From Streptomyces sp. NBC_01351 (lineage in GTDB: Bacteria > Actinomycetota > Actinomycetes > Streptomycetales > Streptomycetaceae), in contig NZ_CP108356.1 of NCBI RefSeq assembly GCF_036237315.1, forward strand, positions 6,143,501 through 6,207,500: DNA of 64,000 nt, read 5' to 3'. Below are positions 17,655 through 25,491 of this stretch, piece by piece. The notes beneath the pieces were generated by a model. It made no database searches. It was given only the letters and a program-made list of their open reading frames with translations, and was not told the origin of the DNA. The translations under genes and the position numbers were made by a program. How positions within the stretch are numbered: position 1 is the first letter of the stretch; each line of letters begins with the position of its first letter.

Positions 17655-18398
17655 ATGGTGGCGAAGAAGACCGCCGGGAGTACTACGAGGACGGCTGCCG
17701 CCGGGGAGGTGCCGACCGAGAAGGCCGCGACGAAGAAGACCGCGGCCGTGAAGGCGCCTGCCAAGAAGGCTGCGGTCAAGAAGGCGGCCGCCGACGGGTC
17801 GGCGGCCGCGAAGAAGGCGACGGCCGTCGGGACGCGGAAGGCTCCGGCCAAGAAGGCCGGAGCCGAGGGGGCGGCGCAGGCCGCGAAGAAGACGGGAGTC
17901 CGGAAAGTGGTTGCCAAGAAGAGCACCGGCACGGCCAGGAAGACGGCCGCGGCCGCCACGAGCGGACTGCCCAAGGCGCGGGCCACGGCGGTCACCGAAC
18001 CGGGCGAGCTCGCCGTACGGCCCGGGGAGGACCCCTGGACCCCGGAGGAGGTCGCGGAGGCCCGCAGCGAGCTGATGACGGAGGTGCTCCGGCTGCGCGC
18101 GGAACTCGACGCCTCGGAGGTGGCCATCTCCGGCCTGATGCGGGACTCGGGCGACGGCGCGGGCGACGACCAGGCCGACACGGGCACCAAGAACATCACC
18201 CGGGAGTCCGAGCTGGCCCTCGCGGCCAATGCCACCTCGATGCTGGAGCAGACCGAGCGGGCCCTGGAGCGCATGGACACGGGCACGTACGGGCTCTGCG
18301 AGAACTGCGGGAAGGCCATCGGCAAGGCGCGGATGCAGGCCTTCCCGCGGGCCACGCTGTGTGTGGACTGCAAGCAGAAGCAGGAGCGCCGGCACTAA
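17655..18398 (+). CDS. DksA/TraR-type zinc-finger protein with histone-H1-like tail
   Basis: 247 residues. Residues 1 to about 110 are a Lys/Ala/Thr-rich, histone-H1-like tail with AKKA, VKKAA and APAKKA units. Residues about 125-247 are a DksA/TraR domain with a predicted coiled coil ([21 protein letters not shown]) and a zinc finger, C215-x2-C218-x17-C236-x2-C239 (CENCGKAIG to LCVDCKQKQ). DksA-family proteins bind RNA polymerase through the secondary channel; H1-like tails bind DNA nonspecifically. ATG at 17655 with GAAGGGG upstream. A nucleoid-associated transcription factor is an inference. The acidic DxxDxA coiled-coil tip of E. coli DksA is not obvious. Confidence 0.88.
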   Translation: MVAKKTAGSTTRTAAAGEVPTEKAATKKTAAVKAPAKKAAVKKAAADGSAAAKKATAVGTRKAPAKKAGAEGAAQAAKKTGVRKVVAKKSTGTARKTAAAATSGLPKARATAVTEPGELAVRPGEDPWTPEEVAEARSELMTEVLRLRAELDASEVAISGLMRDSGDGAGDDQADTGTKNITRESELALAANATSMLEQTERALERMDTGTYGLCENCGKAIGKARMQAFPRATLCVDCKQKQERRH

Positions 18399-18431
18399 GG
18401 CGGGCCGGCCGGCCTCCGGATCGGTCCGGAT

Positions 18432-18514
18432 CGGTCCGGGTTGGGCCGGGTGGTCGGTCCGGGTTGGGCCGGGTCCGTTCGGGTTGGGACGGGTCGGTTC
18501 GGGTTGGGTCGGGT
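18432..18514 (+). repeat. G-rich 20-bp tandem repeat upstream of lspA
   Basis: Four copies of a 20-bp unit similar to CGGTCCGGGTTGGGCCGGGT start at 18432, 18455, 18475 and 18495. The first two are identical and the others differ at a few positions. Each has three runs of three Gs on the plus strand, so the array could form G-quadruplexes in DNA or in an lspA leader transcript. It lies in the 227-base gap between the DksA-like gene and lspA. Confidence 0.75.
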
Positions 18515-18625
18515 CGGATCCGCCGGCGGGAAAGAGGGTGGGCGGCGGGCAGGTGGCCCGGCGTCACCCTGACGTACCCTCGTGTCTGGTCAGCAAGCCG
18601 GTTCGAGCAGGTTCGAGGGACTCAC

Positions 18626-19186
18626 GTGGCAGAGGCGGAGAGCATCATCGGTACGCCGGAGGTCGGGGACGATGCCCAGCCGGAGTCCGCACAGCCCAAG
18701 GGGCGACGGCGGATCGCGGCGCTGCTCATCGTGGCGTTCCTCGCCTACCTGCTGGATCTCGGAAGCAAGATGGTCGTGGTGGCGAAGCTGGAGCACCAGC
18801 CGCCGATCGAGGTCATCGGCGACCTGCTGAGGTTCGAGGCGGTCCGCAACGCGGGAGCCGCCTTCGGCTTCGGCGAGGCCTTCACGATCATCTTCACCTG
18901 CATCGCGGCCACCGTGATCGTGGTGATCGTGCGGCTGGCGCGCAAGCTGTACAGCCTGCCGTGGGCGATCGCGCTCGGCCTGCTGCTGGGCGGTGCGCTG
19001 GGCAACCTGACCGACCGGATCTTCCGTTCGCCGGGTGTCTTCCGCGGTGCCGTCGTCGACTTCATCGCCCCGGCCCACTTCGCCGTCTTCAACCTCGCCG
19101 ACTCGGCGATCGTGTGCGGCGGCATCCTGATCGTGCTGCTGTCCTTCAAGGGCCTGGACCCGGACGGCACCGTCCACAAGGACTGA
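18626..19186 (+). CDS. lspA: Lipoprotein signal peptidase (signal peptidase II)
   Basis: Membrane aspartyl protease that cleaves the signal peptide of prolipoproteins after Lgt has lipidated the cysteine (lgt is also in this window, at 58599). 186 residues: acidic N-terminal tail of about 28 residues, then four hydrophobic segments. Family motifs are visible: [11 protein letters not shown] near residue 73, [12 protein letters not shown] near residue 124 (catalytic Asp of the NLTDR group) and VDFI...[10 protein letters not shown] near residue 143 (second catalytic Asp, in NLADS). GTG start at 18626. Followed after 17 bases by rluD. Confidence 0.96.
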   Translation: MAEAESIIGTPEVGDDAQPESAQPKGRRRIAALLIVAFLAYLLDLGSKMVVVAKLEHQPPIEVIGDLLRFEAVRNAGAAFGFGEAFTIIFTCIAATVIVVIVRLARKLYSLPWAIALGLLLGGALGNLTDRIFRSPGVFRGAVVDFIAPAHFAVFNLADSAIVCGGILIVLLSFKGLDPDGTVHKD

Positions 19187-19203
19187 CAAGGCATACTCGA
19201 CGG

Positions 19204-20145
19204 GTGAGTACCAATCCCGAGATCCGCACCCTGCCCGTTCCCGATGGCCTTGAAGGCGAGCGCGTCGACGCCGCCATTGCCCGTATGTTCGGGTTTTCCC
19301 GGACGAAGGCGGCCGAACTCGCGGCCGCGGGGAAGGTGGCGGTCGACGGCAGCGTCGTCGGGAAGTCCGAGCGCGTGCACGGTGGCGCCTGGCTCGAAGT
19401 CGAGATGCCCGCGCCGCCGCGGCCGGTCGAGGTCGTGGCCGAGCCGGTCCCGGGCATGGAGATCGTCCATGACGACGACGACATCGTCGTCATCATGAAG
19501 CCGGTGGGCGTCGCCGCCCACCCGAGCCCCGGCTGGACCGGCACCACCGTCATCGGCGGCCTCGCCGCGGCCGGCTACCGGATCTCGACCTCCGGCGCGT
19601 CCGAGCGCCAGGGCATCGTGCACCGCCTCGACGTCGGCACGTCCGGCCTGATGGCCGTCGCCAAGTCGGAGCGTGCGTACACCTCGCTGAAGAACCAGTT
19701 CCGCGAGCGGGTCGTGGACAAGCGTTACCACGCGCTGGTGCAGGGCCACCCGGACCCGATGAGCGGCACGATCGACGCGCCGATCGGGCGGCACCCCAGC
19801 GCGGACTACAAGTGGGCCGTGATCCAGGACGGCAAGGAGTCCGTCACGCACTACGACCTGATCGAGGCGTTCCGCGCGGCCTCGCTGCTCGACATCAAGC
19901 TGGAGACCGGACGCACGCACCAGATCCGCGTGCACATGTCCGCGCACCGGCACCCGTGCGTCGGCGACCTGACGTACGGCGCGGACCCGACGGTGGCGAA
20001 GCGGCTGGGTCTGACCCGGCAGTGGCTGCACGCGGTGCGGCTCGGCTTCGAGCACCCGTCGGACGGGCAGTGGGTGGAGTTCGAGAGCACGTACCCGGCG
20101 GACCTGCAGCACGCGCTGGACGTGATCCGGGCGGAGAGCGAGTGA
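19204..20145 (+). CDS. 23S rRNA pseudouridine synthase, RluD family
   Basis: RNA-modifying enzyme of the RluA/RluD family. 313 residues: N-terminal S4 RNA-binding domain (about 15-75, with [26 protein letters not shown]), then the catalytic domain. The conserved catalytic motif [15 protein letters not shown] is near residue 139 (Asp nucleophile), and [12 protein letters not shown] near residue 236 is a family signature. GTG start at 19204. lspA-rluD adjacency is conserved in actinobacteria. The stop overlaps the next GTG by four bases. Exact target uridines are not readable from the sequence. Confidence 0.93.
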   Translation: MSTNPEIRTLPVPDGLEGERVDAAIARMFGFSRTKAAELAAAGKVAVDGSVVGKSERVHGGAWLEVEMPAPPRPVEVVAEPVPGMEIVHDDDDIVVIMKPVGVAAHPSPGWTGTTVIGGLAAAGYRISTSGASERQGIVHRLDVGTSGLMAVAKSERAYTSLKNQFRERVVDKRYHALVQGHPDPMSGTIDAPIGRHPSADYKWAVIQDGKESVTHYDLIEAFRAASLLDIKLETGRTHQIRVHMSAHRHPCVGDLTYGADPTVAKRLGLTRQWLHAVRLGFEHPSDGQWVEFESTYPADLQHALDVIRAESE

Positions 20146-20615
20146 CCGCCGCGGTCGGCTTCTCGGTCCGGGTGGCCTCGGGGGAGGCCGACCTGTCGGC
20201 GTGCTTCGAGGTGCGGACCGAGGTGTTCGTGGTCGAGCAGTCCGTACCGGAGTCGATCGAGTACGACGCGTACGACGCGGACGCGGTGCACGTGCTGGCC
20301 GTGGGCGCGGACGGGGCCCCGCTGGGCACCGGCCGGCTGCTGTACGGGCCTGCGGCGCTGGCCAAGACCGGGGCCGAGGACGTCGGCTCGCTGGGGCGGC
20401 TGGCGGTGCGGAAGGTCGCGCGGGGGCTGGGCGTGGGCGTGGCGCTGGTCCGGGCGGTCGAGGCGGAGGCCGTGTGGCTGGGGCTGACCGCGGTGGATCT
20501 GGGCGCGCAGACGCATGCGCTCGGTTTCTACGAGCGGCTGGGGTACGTGGCGTACGGGCCGGAGTTCCAGGACGCGGGCATCCCGCACCGGTCGATGCGG
20601 CGGGGCCTGCGGTAG
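20142..20615 (+). CDS. GNAT-family N-acetyltransferase
   Basis: 157 residues with the GNAT fold, acetyl-CoA dependent, substrate unknown. N-terminal [21 protein letters not shown] resembles ElaA-like acetyltransferases; the acetyl-CoA segment [21 protein letters not shown] is near residue 85, with the late motif [36 protein letters not shown] start overlaps the rluD stop, so it is likely co-translated with rluD. A palindromic intergenic repeat follows the gene. Confidence 0.88.
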   Translation: MTAAVGFSVRVASGEADLSACFEVRTEVFVVEQSVPESIEYDAYDADAVHVLAVGADGAPLGTGRLLYGPAALAKTGAEDVGSLGRLAVRKVARGLGVGVALVRAVEAEAVWLGLTAVDLGAQTHALGFYERLGYVAYGPEFQDAGIPHRSMRRGLR

Positions 20616-20648
20616 CCCTGCCGAATGTACGGGTGCGGCTCCGCTGCC

Positions 20649-20721
20649 GGGGCTCCGCCCCGGACCCTCCCCCAGACTCCGTCCGGGGGGACCCCCACGC
20701 CTCGAACGCCGGCGAGGCCGG
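20649..20721. repeat. Intergenic palindromic repeat, copy 2
   Basis: Same family and orientation as the copy at 13709: GGGGCTCCGCCCCGG, the CCCTCCCCCAGACTCCGTCC segment, GGGGGGACCCCCA, then GCCTCGAACGCCGGCGAGGC. It occupies the middle of the 248-base gap between the GNAT gene and the antiporter gene. A shorter fragment (CTCAAAGATCCGGGGCTCCG) recurs at about 20751. Confidence 0.8.
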
Positions 20722-20863
20722 ATGCGGTTGATGCCGTCTGTTCAGTGCTGCTCAAAGATCCGGGGCTCCGCCCCGTACCGCGGGTCTGGGGCGAGCTCGC
20801 TTGCCGGGGGCGACACGTCTGCCGCAGGGCAGCCGCCGGCACGCCGCCTGCGAAGGTGGGGGC

Positions 20864-22456
20864 GTGGATCAGCTTGCTCTGCTGTTCGTGCTGCTGCTCG
20901 GGGCCGTCGTCAGCGTGCCGTTCGGGGACCGGCTCGGGCTGCCCGCGCCCGTTCTGATGACCATCGGCGGAGCCGTCCTCGCGCTGGTGCCGGCCGTGCC
21001 GAACGTCGACATCCCGCCCGAGTACATCCTGCCGCTGGTGCTGCCGCCGTTGCTGTACGCCTCCGTGCAGCGCACCTCCTGGCGGCAGTTCGCCGCCAAT
21101 GTGCGGCCCATTTTCCTGCTGGCCGTGGCGCTGGTGTTCGTGACCACCGCCGCCGTGGGGTTCGTCGCGCACGCCATCGTGCCCGGGCTGCCGATCGCCG
21201 CCGCCATCGCGCTCGGCGCGCTCGTGGCCCCGCCCGACCCCGTCGCCGCCACCGCCGTGGCCGGATCGCTCGGGCTGCCCCGGCGGATGGTGTCGATCCT
21301 GGAGGGGGAGGGGCTCTTCAATGACGTGACGGCCATCGTGCTGTATCACGTGGCCGTTGCGGCTGCCGTGAGTGGGAGTTTTTCCTGGTCGGAGGCGTTC
21401 GGGGAGTTCGTGTTGTCCGCGGTGGTGGCCGTGGCCGTGGGGCTCGCGCTGGGGTGGGCCGCCAACCGGCTCATGGGGCGGCTCGGCGACGCCACCCTGC
21501 AGATCGGGCTGACGCTGCTCGTGCCGTTCGTCTCGTACGTGGTCGCCGAGGAACTCCACGGCTCGGGGGTGCTGGCCGTGCTGACGACGGCCCTGTTCCT
21601 CGCCGAGTACGCGACCGACGCCGACGACGTGCTGGGCCGGCTGGCCGGGCACACCTTCTGGGAAGTCGTCGACATGCTGGTCACCGGGGTGGCGTTCGGG
21701 CTGATCGGGCTGGAGCTGCACAACGTCTTCGTCGCGGCGACGGGCCGCCCGTGGGAGATGGCCGGGTGGGCGGCGGCCATCGTCGCGGTGGTGGTCGGCG
21801 TGCGGCTGGTGTGGCTGCTGCCGGCCGGCTGGCTCGCCAAGCGACTGCACTCGCGGCGCGACCTGGACGAGGAGATCCCGATGAGCTGGCGGGAGAGCGT
21901 GGTGATGTGGTGGGCGGGGATGCGCGGGGTCGCCTCGGTGGCCCTGGCGCTGGCGATTCCGTTCAAGACCGATGCCGGTGAGCCCTTTCCGGCGCGGGAC
22001 GAGATCGTTTTCATCGCGTTCGCGGTGATCATGACGACCCTGGTGTGCCAGGGGCTGACCCTGCCGTGGCTGGTGCGGAGGCTGGGCGTGGAGGCCGACG
22101 CGGACGCGGAGCGCGCGACCGAGCGGCAGCTGGCGATCCGCGCGGCCAAGGCCGCGAAGCGGCGGCTGAAGGAGATCCAGGAGGTCGAGGAGCTGCCCGA
22201 GGACCTGGTCGAGCAGCTGCACCGGCGCGCGTACGACGTGGGGGCCAGGATCAGCCCCGACATGGTCGACGAGGAGCGGCGGGAGGCGTACGCGAAGCGG
22301 GTCGAGCGGCTCCGTGACATCCAGCGGATCCAGCGCGAGATGATGTCCGCCGCCCGCCACGAGGTGCTCTCCGCGCGCAGCGAACCCGGTGCCGATCCGG
22401 AGATCGTCGACCGGGTGCTGCGGCACTTGGACGTGCGGAGTCTGCGCAGTTCCTAG
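20864..22456 (+). CDS. Na+/H+ antiporter, CPA1 (NhaP-like) family
   Basis: Polytopic membrane antiporter for sodium (or potassium)/proton exchange. 530 residues with about twelve hydrophobic segments. CPA1 signs are VLPPLLYASVQRTSWRQF near residue 52, ALGALVAPPDPVAATAVA near residue 114 (ion-binding Asp region) and ILEGEGLFNDVTAIVLY near residue 143. A hydrophilic C-terminal tail (about 410-530) is rich in Arg/Glu and probably cytoplasmic and regulatory. GTG start with AAGGTGGGGGC upstream. Transcription ends in the repeat-type hairpin at 22468. Confidence 0.92.
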   Translation: MDQLALLFVLLLGAVVSVPFGDRLGLPAPVLMTIGGAVLALVPAVPNVDIPPEYILPLVLPPLLYASVQRTSWRQFAANVRPIFLLAVALVFVTTAAVGFVAHAIVPGLPIAAAIALGALVAPPDPVAATAVAGSLGLPRRMVSILEGEGLFNDVTAIVLYHVAVAAAVSGSFSWSEAFGEFVLSAVVAVAVGLALGWAANRLMGRLGDATLQIGLTLLVPFVSYVVAEELHGSGVLAVLTTALFLAEYATDADDVLGRLAGHTFWEVVDMLVTGVAFGLIGLELHNVFVAATGRPWEMAGWAAAIVAVVVGVRLVWLLPAGWLAKRLHSRRDLDEEIPMSWRESVVMWWAGMRGVASVALALAIPFKTDAGEPFPARDEIVFIAFAVIMTTLVCQGLTLPWLVRRLGVEADADAERATERQLAIRAAKAAKRRLKEIQEVEELPEDLVEQLHRRAYDVGARISPDMVDEERREAYAKRVERLRDIQRIQREMMSAARHEVLSARSEPGADPEIVDRVLRHLDVRSLRSS

Positions 22457-22467
22457 GTCGTCTCTTT

Positions 22468-22560
22468 CGGATCTTGCCGGGCGGCGCGGGTCTGGGGGCA
22501 CTCCCCCAGCCTCCGGCCGGGGGGACCCCCACCCAGCGGTGGCTGGGGGAGCAAGATCCG
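22468..22560. repeat. Intergenic palindromic repeat, copy 3 (bidirectional terminator)
   Basis: Lies between the convergent antiporter and SRPBCC genes. Outer 10-bp arms CGGATCTTGC (22468-22477) and GCAAGATCCG (22551-22560) enclose a 60-base core (22491-22550) with nested GC palindromes. The core matches the inverted copy at 29351-29410 at 58 of 60 positions. Position and folding suggest a terminator for both genes. Confidence 0.8.
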
Positions 22561-22571
22561 GAAGGGACGGC

Positions 22572-23057
22572 CTAGCGGCGGAGGGCGTGCAGGAGGCGGA
22601 CGTACGGGGTCCAGCGGGCGCGGTGGGCGAGGGTGCCGGTGCAGGCGAGCTCCGCGCGGTCCAGGCTGTCCTCGAGGAGGGCGTCGTGCAGCGGTCGGTA
22701 GGCCAGGGGCCAGGTCAGGAGGGCCGGGCCGGTGGCGCGCATCGCGAGGGTGTGGCGCAGGACGGTGCGGCCCTCGTCGACCGGCAGTACGGCGAACTCG
22801 TGGAAGCCGTGGAAGCCGCGCGGCCTGGTGAAGGTGAAGCGGATCCAGGTGCCGGGCACGTACGCGGTGATCGTGTAGCCGACCGGTCCGTGGCCGCCGG
22901 CCGCGCCGACCGTCAGGCCGCGGTCGAGCCTCATCTCCGGCCAGGCCGTGCCCGGCCAGAGCCGGTCCGCCGGTCCGGCGGCGAGTGTGTCGATGAGCGC
23001 TCCCACCTCGCTCGCCTTCGCGGCCAGCAGGCGTTCGTGCACGTTGAAGACGGCCAT
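22572..23057 (-). CDS. SRPBCC-family protein
   Basis: 161 residues resembling the START/Bet v1-like SRPBCC fold (hydrophobic ligand pocket). The N-terminus is MAVFNVHERLLAAKASEVGA; the middle WIRFTFTRPRGFHGFHEF and LRHTLAMRATGPALL look like the beta-sheet of the fold. Ligand and activity are unknown; no catalytic residues stand out. Divergent from a TetR regulator with a perfect palindrome between them, so it is probably the regulated target. ATG with GGAGGAAGAG upstream. Confidence 0.82.
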   Translation of the reverse strand: MAVFNVHERLLAAKASEVGALIDTLAAGPADRLWPGTAWPEMRLDRGLTVGAAGGHGPVGYTITAYVPGTWIRFTFTRPRGFHGFHEFAVLPVDEGRTVLRHTLAMRATGPALLTWPLAYRPLHDALLEDSLDRAELACTGTLAHRARWTPYVRLLHALRR

Positions 23058-23078
23058 GGTCTCTTCCTCCCCGTGGGT

Positions 23079-23098
23079 ATTAGAGATCTGTCTCTAAT
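23079..23098. promoter_or_regulatory. Palindromic TetR-type operator
   Basis: Perfect inverted repeat ATTAGAGA-TCTG-TCTCTAAT in the 65-base gap between the divergent SRPBCC and tetR genes. It is AT-rich against a GC-rich background and so placed that one bound dimer could block both promoters. The regulator is probably the adjacent TetR protein (inference from position). Confidence 0.8.
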
Positions 23099-23122
23099 TA
23101 ATTGGAGGGTACTCTCTGATTC

Positions 23123-23719
23123 ATGGTCAGACCAGCCCGCTTCGACAACGACCAGATCCTTGATGCCGCCGTCCGGCTCGCCGCCACCGCCGGACCGGGC
23201 GGCGTGAGCATGTCGGCCGTGGCCCAGGCGATCGGTGCGCCCAGCGGATCCGTGTACCACCGCTTCTCCGGACGGCCGGCTCTGCTCGCCGAGGTGTGGC
23301 TGCGGACCGTCGAGCGGTTCCAGGAGGGCTACTTCGACGCGCTCCGGAGCGACCCCGACCCGCGTCGGGCCGCCCGCGCGGCCGCCCGGCACGTGGTGTC
23401 CTGGAGCCGCGCGCATCCGGAGGAGGCCTCGCTCCTCCTCTACGGGGCCGAGGAGTTCGGCCGGTCCGGCTGGTCCGAGGAGCACCGGGAGCGGGCGGAC
23501 GCGGGCAACCGCCGCGTCTTCGCCTCCCTCGGCGAGCTCGCCACGGCCCTCGGTGCGGCCGGGGCCCTGGACCGGGACCGGGTCGTCCTGGCCGTGGTCG
23601 AGCTGCCGCTGACCGTGGTCCGCCGGCACCTGCGCGCCGGCGACACGATGCCGCCGTATGCCGAAGAGCTGGCGGAGGAGTCCGCCGCCGCGCTGCTCGG
23701 CATCGTGCAGGAGCCCTGA
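23123..23719 (+). CDS. TetR/AcrR-family transcriptional regulator
   Basis: 198 residues. The N-terminal helix-turn-helix domain (about 8-55) includes ILDAAVRLAATAGPGGVSMS and VAQAIGAPSGSVYHRFSGRPALLAEVW, the classic TetR pattern. The C-terminal ligand-binding domain is Ala/Arg/Glu-rich and not diagnostic of a ligand. ATG at 23123 lies 25 bases from the palindrome at 23079-23098, consistent with autoregulation and control of the divergent SRPBCC gene. The last codons (QEP-stop) are inside a 13-bp tandem repeat. Confidence 0.93.
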   Translation: MVRPARFDNDQILDAAVRLAATAGPGGVSMSAVAQAIGAPSGSVYHRFSGRPALLAEVWLRTVERFQEGYFDALRSDPDPRRAARAAARHVVSWSRAHPEEASLLLYGAEEFGRSGWSEEHRERADAGNRRVFASLGELATALGAAGALDRDRVVLAVVELPLTVVRRHLRAGDTMPPYAEELAEESAAALLGIVQEP

Positions 23720-23755
23720 TCAGGAGCCCTGATCAGGAGCCCTGATCAGGGGCCC
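23708..23755. repeat. 13-bp tandem repeat spanning two convergent stop codons
   Basis: Three perfect copies of CAGGAGCCCTGAT (23708-23746) and a partial fourth (23747-23755). The tetR stop (TGA, 23717-23719) is in the first copy and the minus-strand mscS stop (23748-23746) is at the end of the array. Each unit junction forms TGATCA. Copy number can change without altering either protein, because each unit provides a stop. Confidence 0.9.
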
Positions 23756-24801
23756 GGGCGGGGCACCGCCTCGGTGGCCGCCACGCGGGGGAGGGCGGAC
23801 GGGTGGTGGGCGGCCAGCCAGGAGAGGAGGCGCTCGCGGATCGCGCAGCGCAGCGTCCACACGTCGTCGGCGTCCTTCGCGGTGGCCGTGGCCCGGACCT
23901 GGATGGAGTACGGGGTGGTGTCGGTCACCACCAGGGCCCAGGCGCGGCCGTCCCACTCCGGGATGTCCGGGAGGAGCTGCTCCAGGTGGTCCCGCAGCAG
24001 CGGCACCGGCGCGCTGTGGTCCAGGTGGAGGAAGACCGTCCCGGTCATCTCCGCGCCGCCGCGGGACCAGTTCTCGTACGGCTTGCTCGTGAAGTACGAG
24101 ACCGGCATGGTGATGCGGCGCTCGTCCCAGGTGCGGACGGTGAGGAAGGTCAGGGTGATCTCCTCGACCTTGCCCCACTCCTTGTCGACCACCACCGTGT
24201 CGCCGATGCGGACGGTGTCGCCGAAGGCGATCTGGAGGCCGGCGAAGAGGTTGCCCAGCGCCGCTTGGGCGGCGATGCCGGCCACGATGCCGAGGACGCC
24301 CGCCGAGGCCAGCATCGAGGCGCCGAACGCGCGCATCGGGGGGAAGGTCAGCAGCATCGCGGCGAGGGCGACCACGATCACCACCGCGGTGACCACCCGG
24401 TGGATCAGCGTGACCTGGGTGCGGACCCGGCGGACCCGGGCCTCGTCCTCGGCCGCGGCCGCCGCGGCGTAGCGCGCGTACACGGAGTCGACGGCGGCCG
24501 TCGCGATGCGGACCGCCAGCCAGGCCACCGAGGCGATCAGGATCAGGGTGAGGATCCGGCCGACGGCGAAGGAGTGGTCGGGGAGGGTCCCGGCCTGCCG
24601 GTACGAGCCTCTGAGCAGCGAGGTGCAGAGCACCACCTGGAACGGGAGCCGGCAGCGGCGCAGCAGACCCCAGAGCGGGGTTTCGGGATGCCGGGTGTCG
24701 GCCCGGCGGAGCAGCAGGTCGGCTGCCCAGCCCGCGATCAGGGTGATCGCCAGAGAGCCGCCGAGGACCGTGACGGGGCGCAGGACGTTCTCGATCTCCA
24801 T
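23746..24801 (-). CDS. MscS-family mechanosensitive ion channel
   Basis: 351 residues with hydrophobic segments near residues 10-28, 80-100 and 135-155, then the pore helix region MLASAGVLGIVAGIAAQAAL (about 170-190). The MscS beta domain signature follows: NLFAGLQIAFGDTVRIGDTVVVDKEWGKVEEITLTFLTVRTWDE region, about 191-235. It releases osmolytes on hypo-osmotic shock. The ATG at 24801 is chosen from the start of the first hydrophobic helix; no clear ribosome-binding site is present, so a leaderless start or a different start is possible. Divergent from the hydrolase gene at 24845 and convergent with tetR. Confidence 0.88.
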   Translation of the reverse strand: MEIENVLRPVTVLGGSLAITLIAGWAADLLLRRADTRHPETPLWGLLRRCRLPFQVVLCTSLLRGSYRQAGTLPDHSFAVGRILTLILIASVAWLAVRIATAAVDSVYARYAAAAAAEDEARVRRVRTQVTLIHRVVTAVVIVVALAAMLLTFPPMRAFGASMLASAGVLGIVAGIAAQAALGNLFAGLQIAFGDTVRIGDTVVVDKEWGKVEEITLTFLTVRTWDERRITMPVSYFTSKPYENWSRGGAEMTGTVFLHLDHSAPVPLLRDHLEQLLPDIPEWDGRAWALVVTDTTPYSIQVRATATAKDADDVWTLRCAIRERLLSWLAAHHPSALPRVAATEAVPRPGP

Positions 24802-24844
24802 GGGGAAGAACGTAGCGGGACGACGCCCTGGCACGATGGGAGGC

Positions 24845-25414
24845 ATGAACATCATGCTTTTCCACTCGACGTACGGGCTGCGGCCCGCGGTGCACGCGGC
24901 GGCCGACCGGCTGCGTGCGGCCGGGCACCAGGTCCAGGTGCCGGACCTCTTCGAGGGGCGCACCTTCGAGACCGTCGAAGAGGGCATGGCCCACCGGGAC
25001 GAGATCGGCCGTGACGAGCTGCTCAAGCGCGCGGTGCTGGCCTCGGCCCCCCACTCCGACCAGGGTCTGGTCTACGCGGGCTTCTCCTTCGGCGGCTCGG
25101 TCGCCCAGCACCTGGCGATGGCCGACGAGAAGGCGCGCGGGCTGCTGCTCCTGCACGGGACGGCTGACCTGGAGGAGGGTGCGTCGGTGGACGAGCTGCC
25201 CGTGCAGCTGCACATCGCGGACCCGGACCCCTTCGAGCCGCACGACTGGCTGACGGCCTGGTACCTGCGGATGCAGCGGGCAGGGGCCGACGTGGAGGTC
25301 CACAGCTACCCGGGCGCCGGGCACCTGTTCACCGACCCGGAGCTGGACGACTACGACGCCGAGGCCGCCGAGCAGACCTGGAAGGTCGCGCTGGCGTTCC
25401 TGGATTCCCTGTAG
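24845..25414 (+). CDS. Dienelactone hydrolase-like alpha/beta hydrolase
   Basis: 189 residues. The N-terminus MNIMLFHSTYGLRPAVHAAA and the length are those of the dienelactone hydrolase family. The nucleophile elbow reads YAGFSFGGSVAQ (near residue 78), with Ser where classical dienelactone hydrolases have Cys (GFCxGG). The likely acid is in IADPDPFEP (near residue 132) and the His in YPGAGHLF (near residue 157). A serine carboxylesterase-type activity is therefore more likely than true dienelactone hydrolysis (inference). Ribosome-binding site GGGAGGC before ATG. A strong hairpin follows. Confidence 0.85.
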   Translation: MNIMLFHSTYGLRPAVHAAADRLRAAGHQVQVPDLFEGRTFETVEEGMAHRDEIGRDELLKRAVLASAPHSDQGLVYAGFSFGGSVAQHLAMADEKARGLLLLHGTADLEEGASVDELPVQLHIADPDPFEPHDWLTAWYLRMQRAGADVEVHSYPGAGHLFTDPELDDYDAEAAEQTWKVALAFLDSL

Positions 25415-25429
25415 GGGCCCGGAGGAAGC

Positions 25430-25474
25430 GGTGCGGGGCACGGTCCGGCGGTTCGCCGGTCCGTGCCCCGCACC
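25430..25474. terminator. Bidirectional hairpin terminator
   Basis: Perfect 14-bp outer stem (25430-25443 with 25461-25474) plus an inner CCGGC/GCCGG stem, between the convergent hydrolase and metalloprotease genes. The plus-strand side is followed by a short T-containing tail (CTTTAC). Confidence 0.88.
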
Positions 25475-25491
25475 CTTTACGCGACTGGGGT

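Noticed and set aside
18432..18514. Repeats considered as a CRISPR-like array
   Set aside because: Units are directly tandem with no unique spacers and no cas genes; kept as a G-rich tandem repeat.
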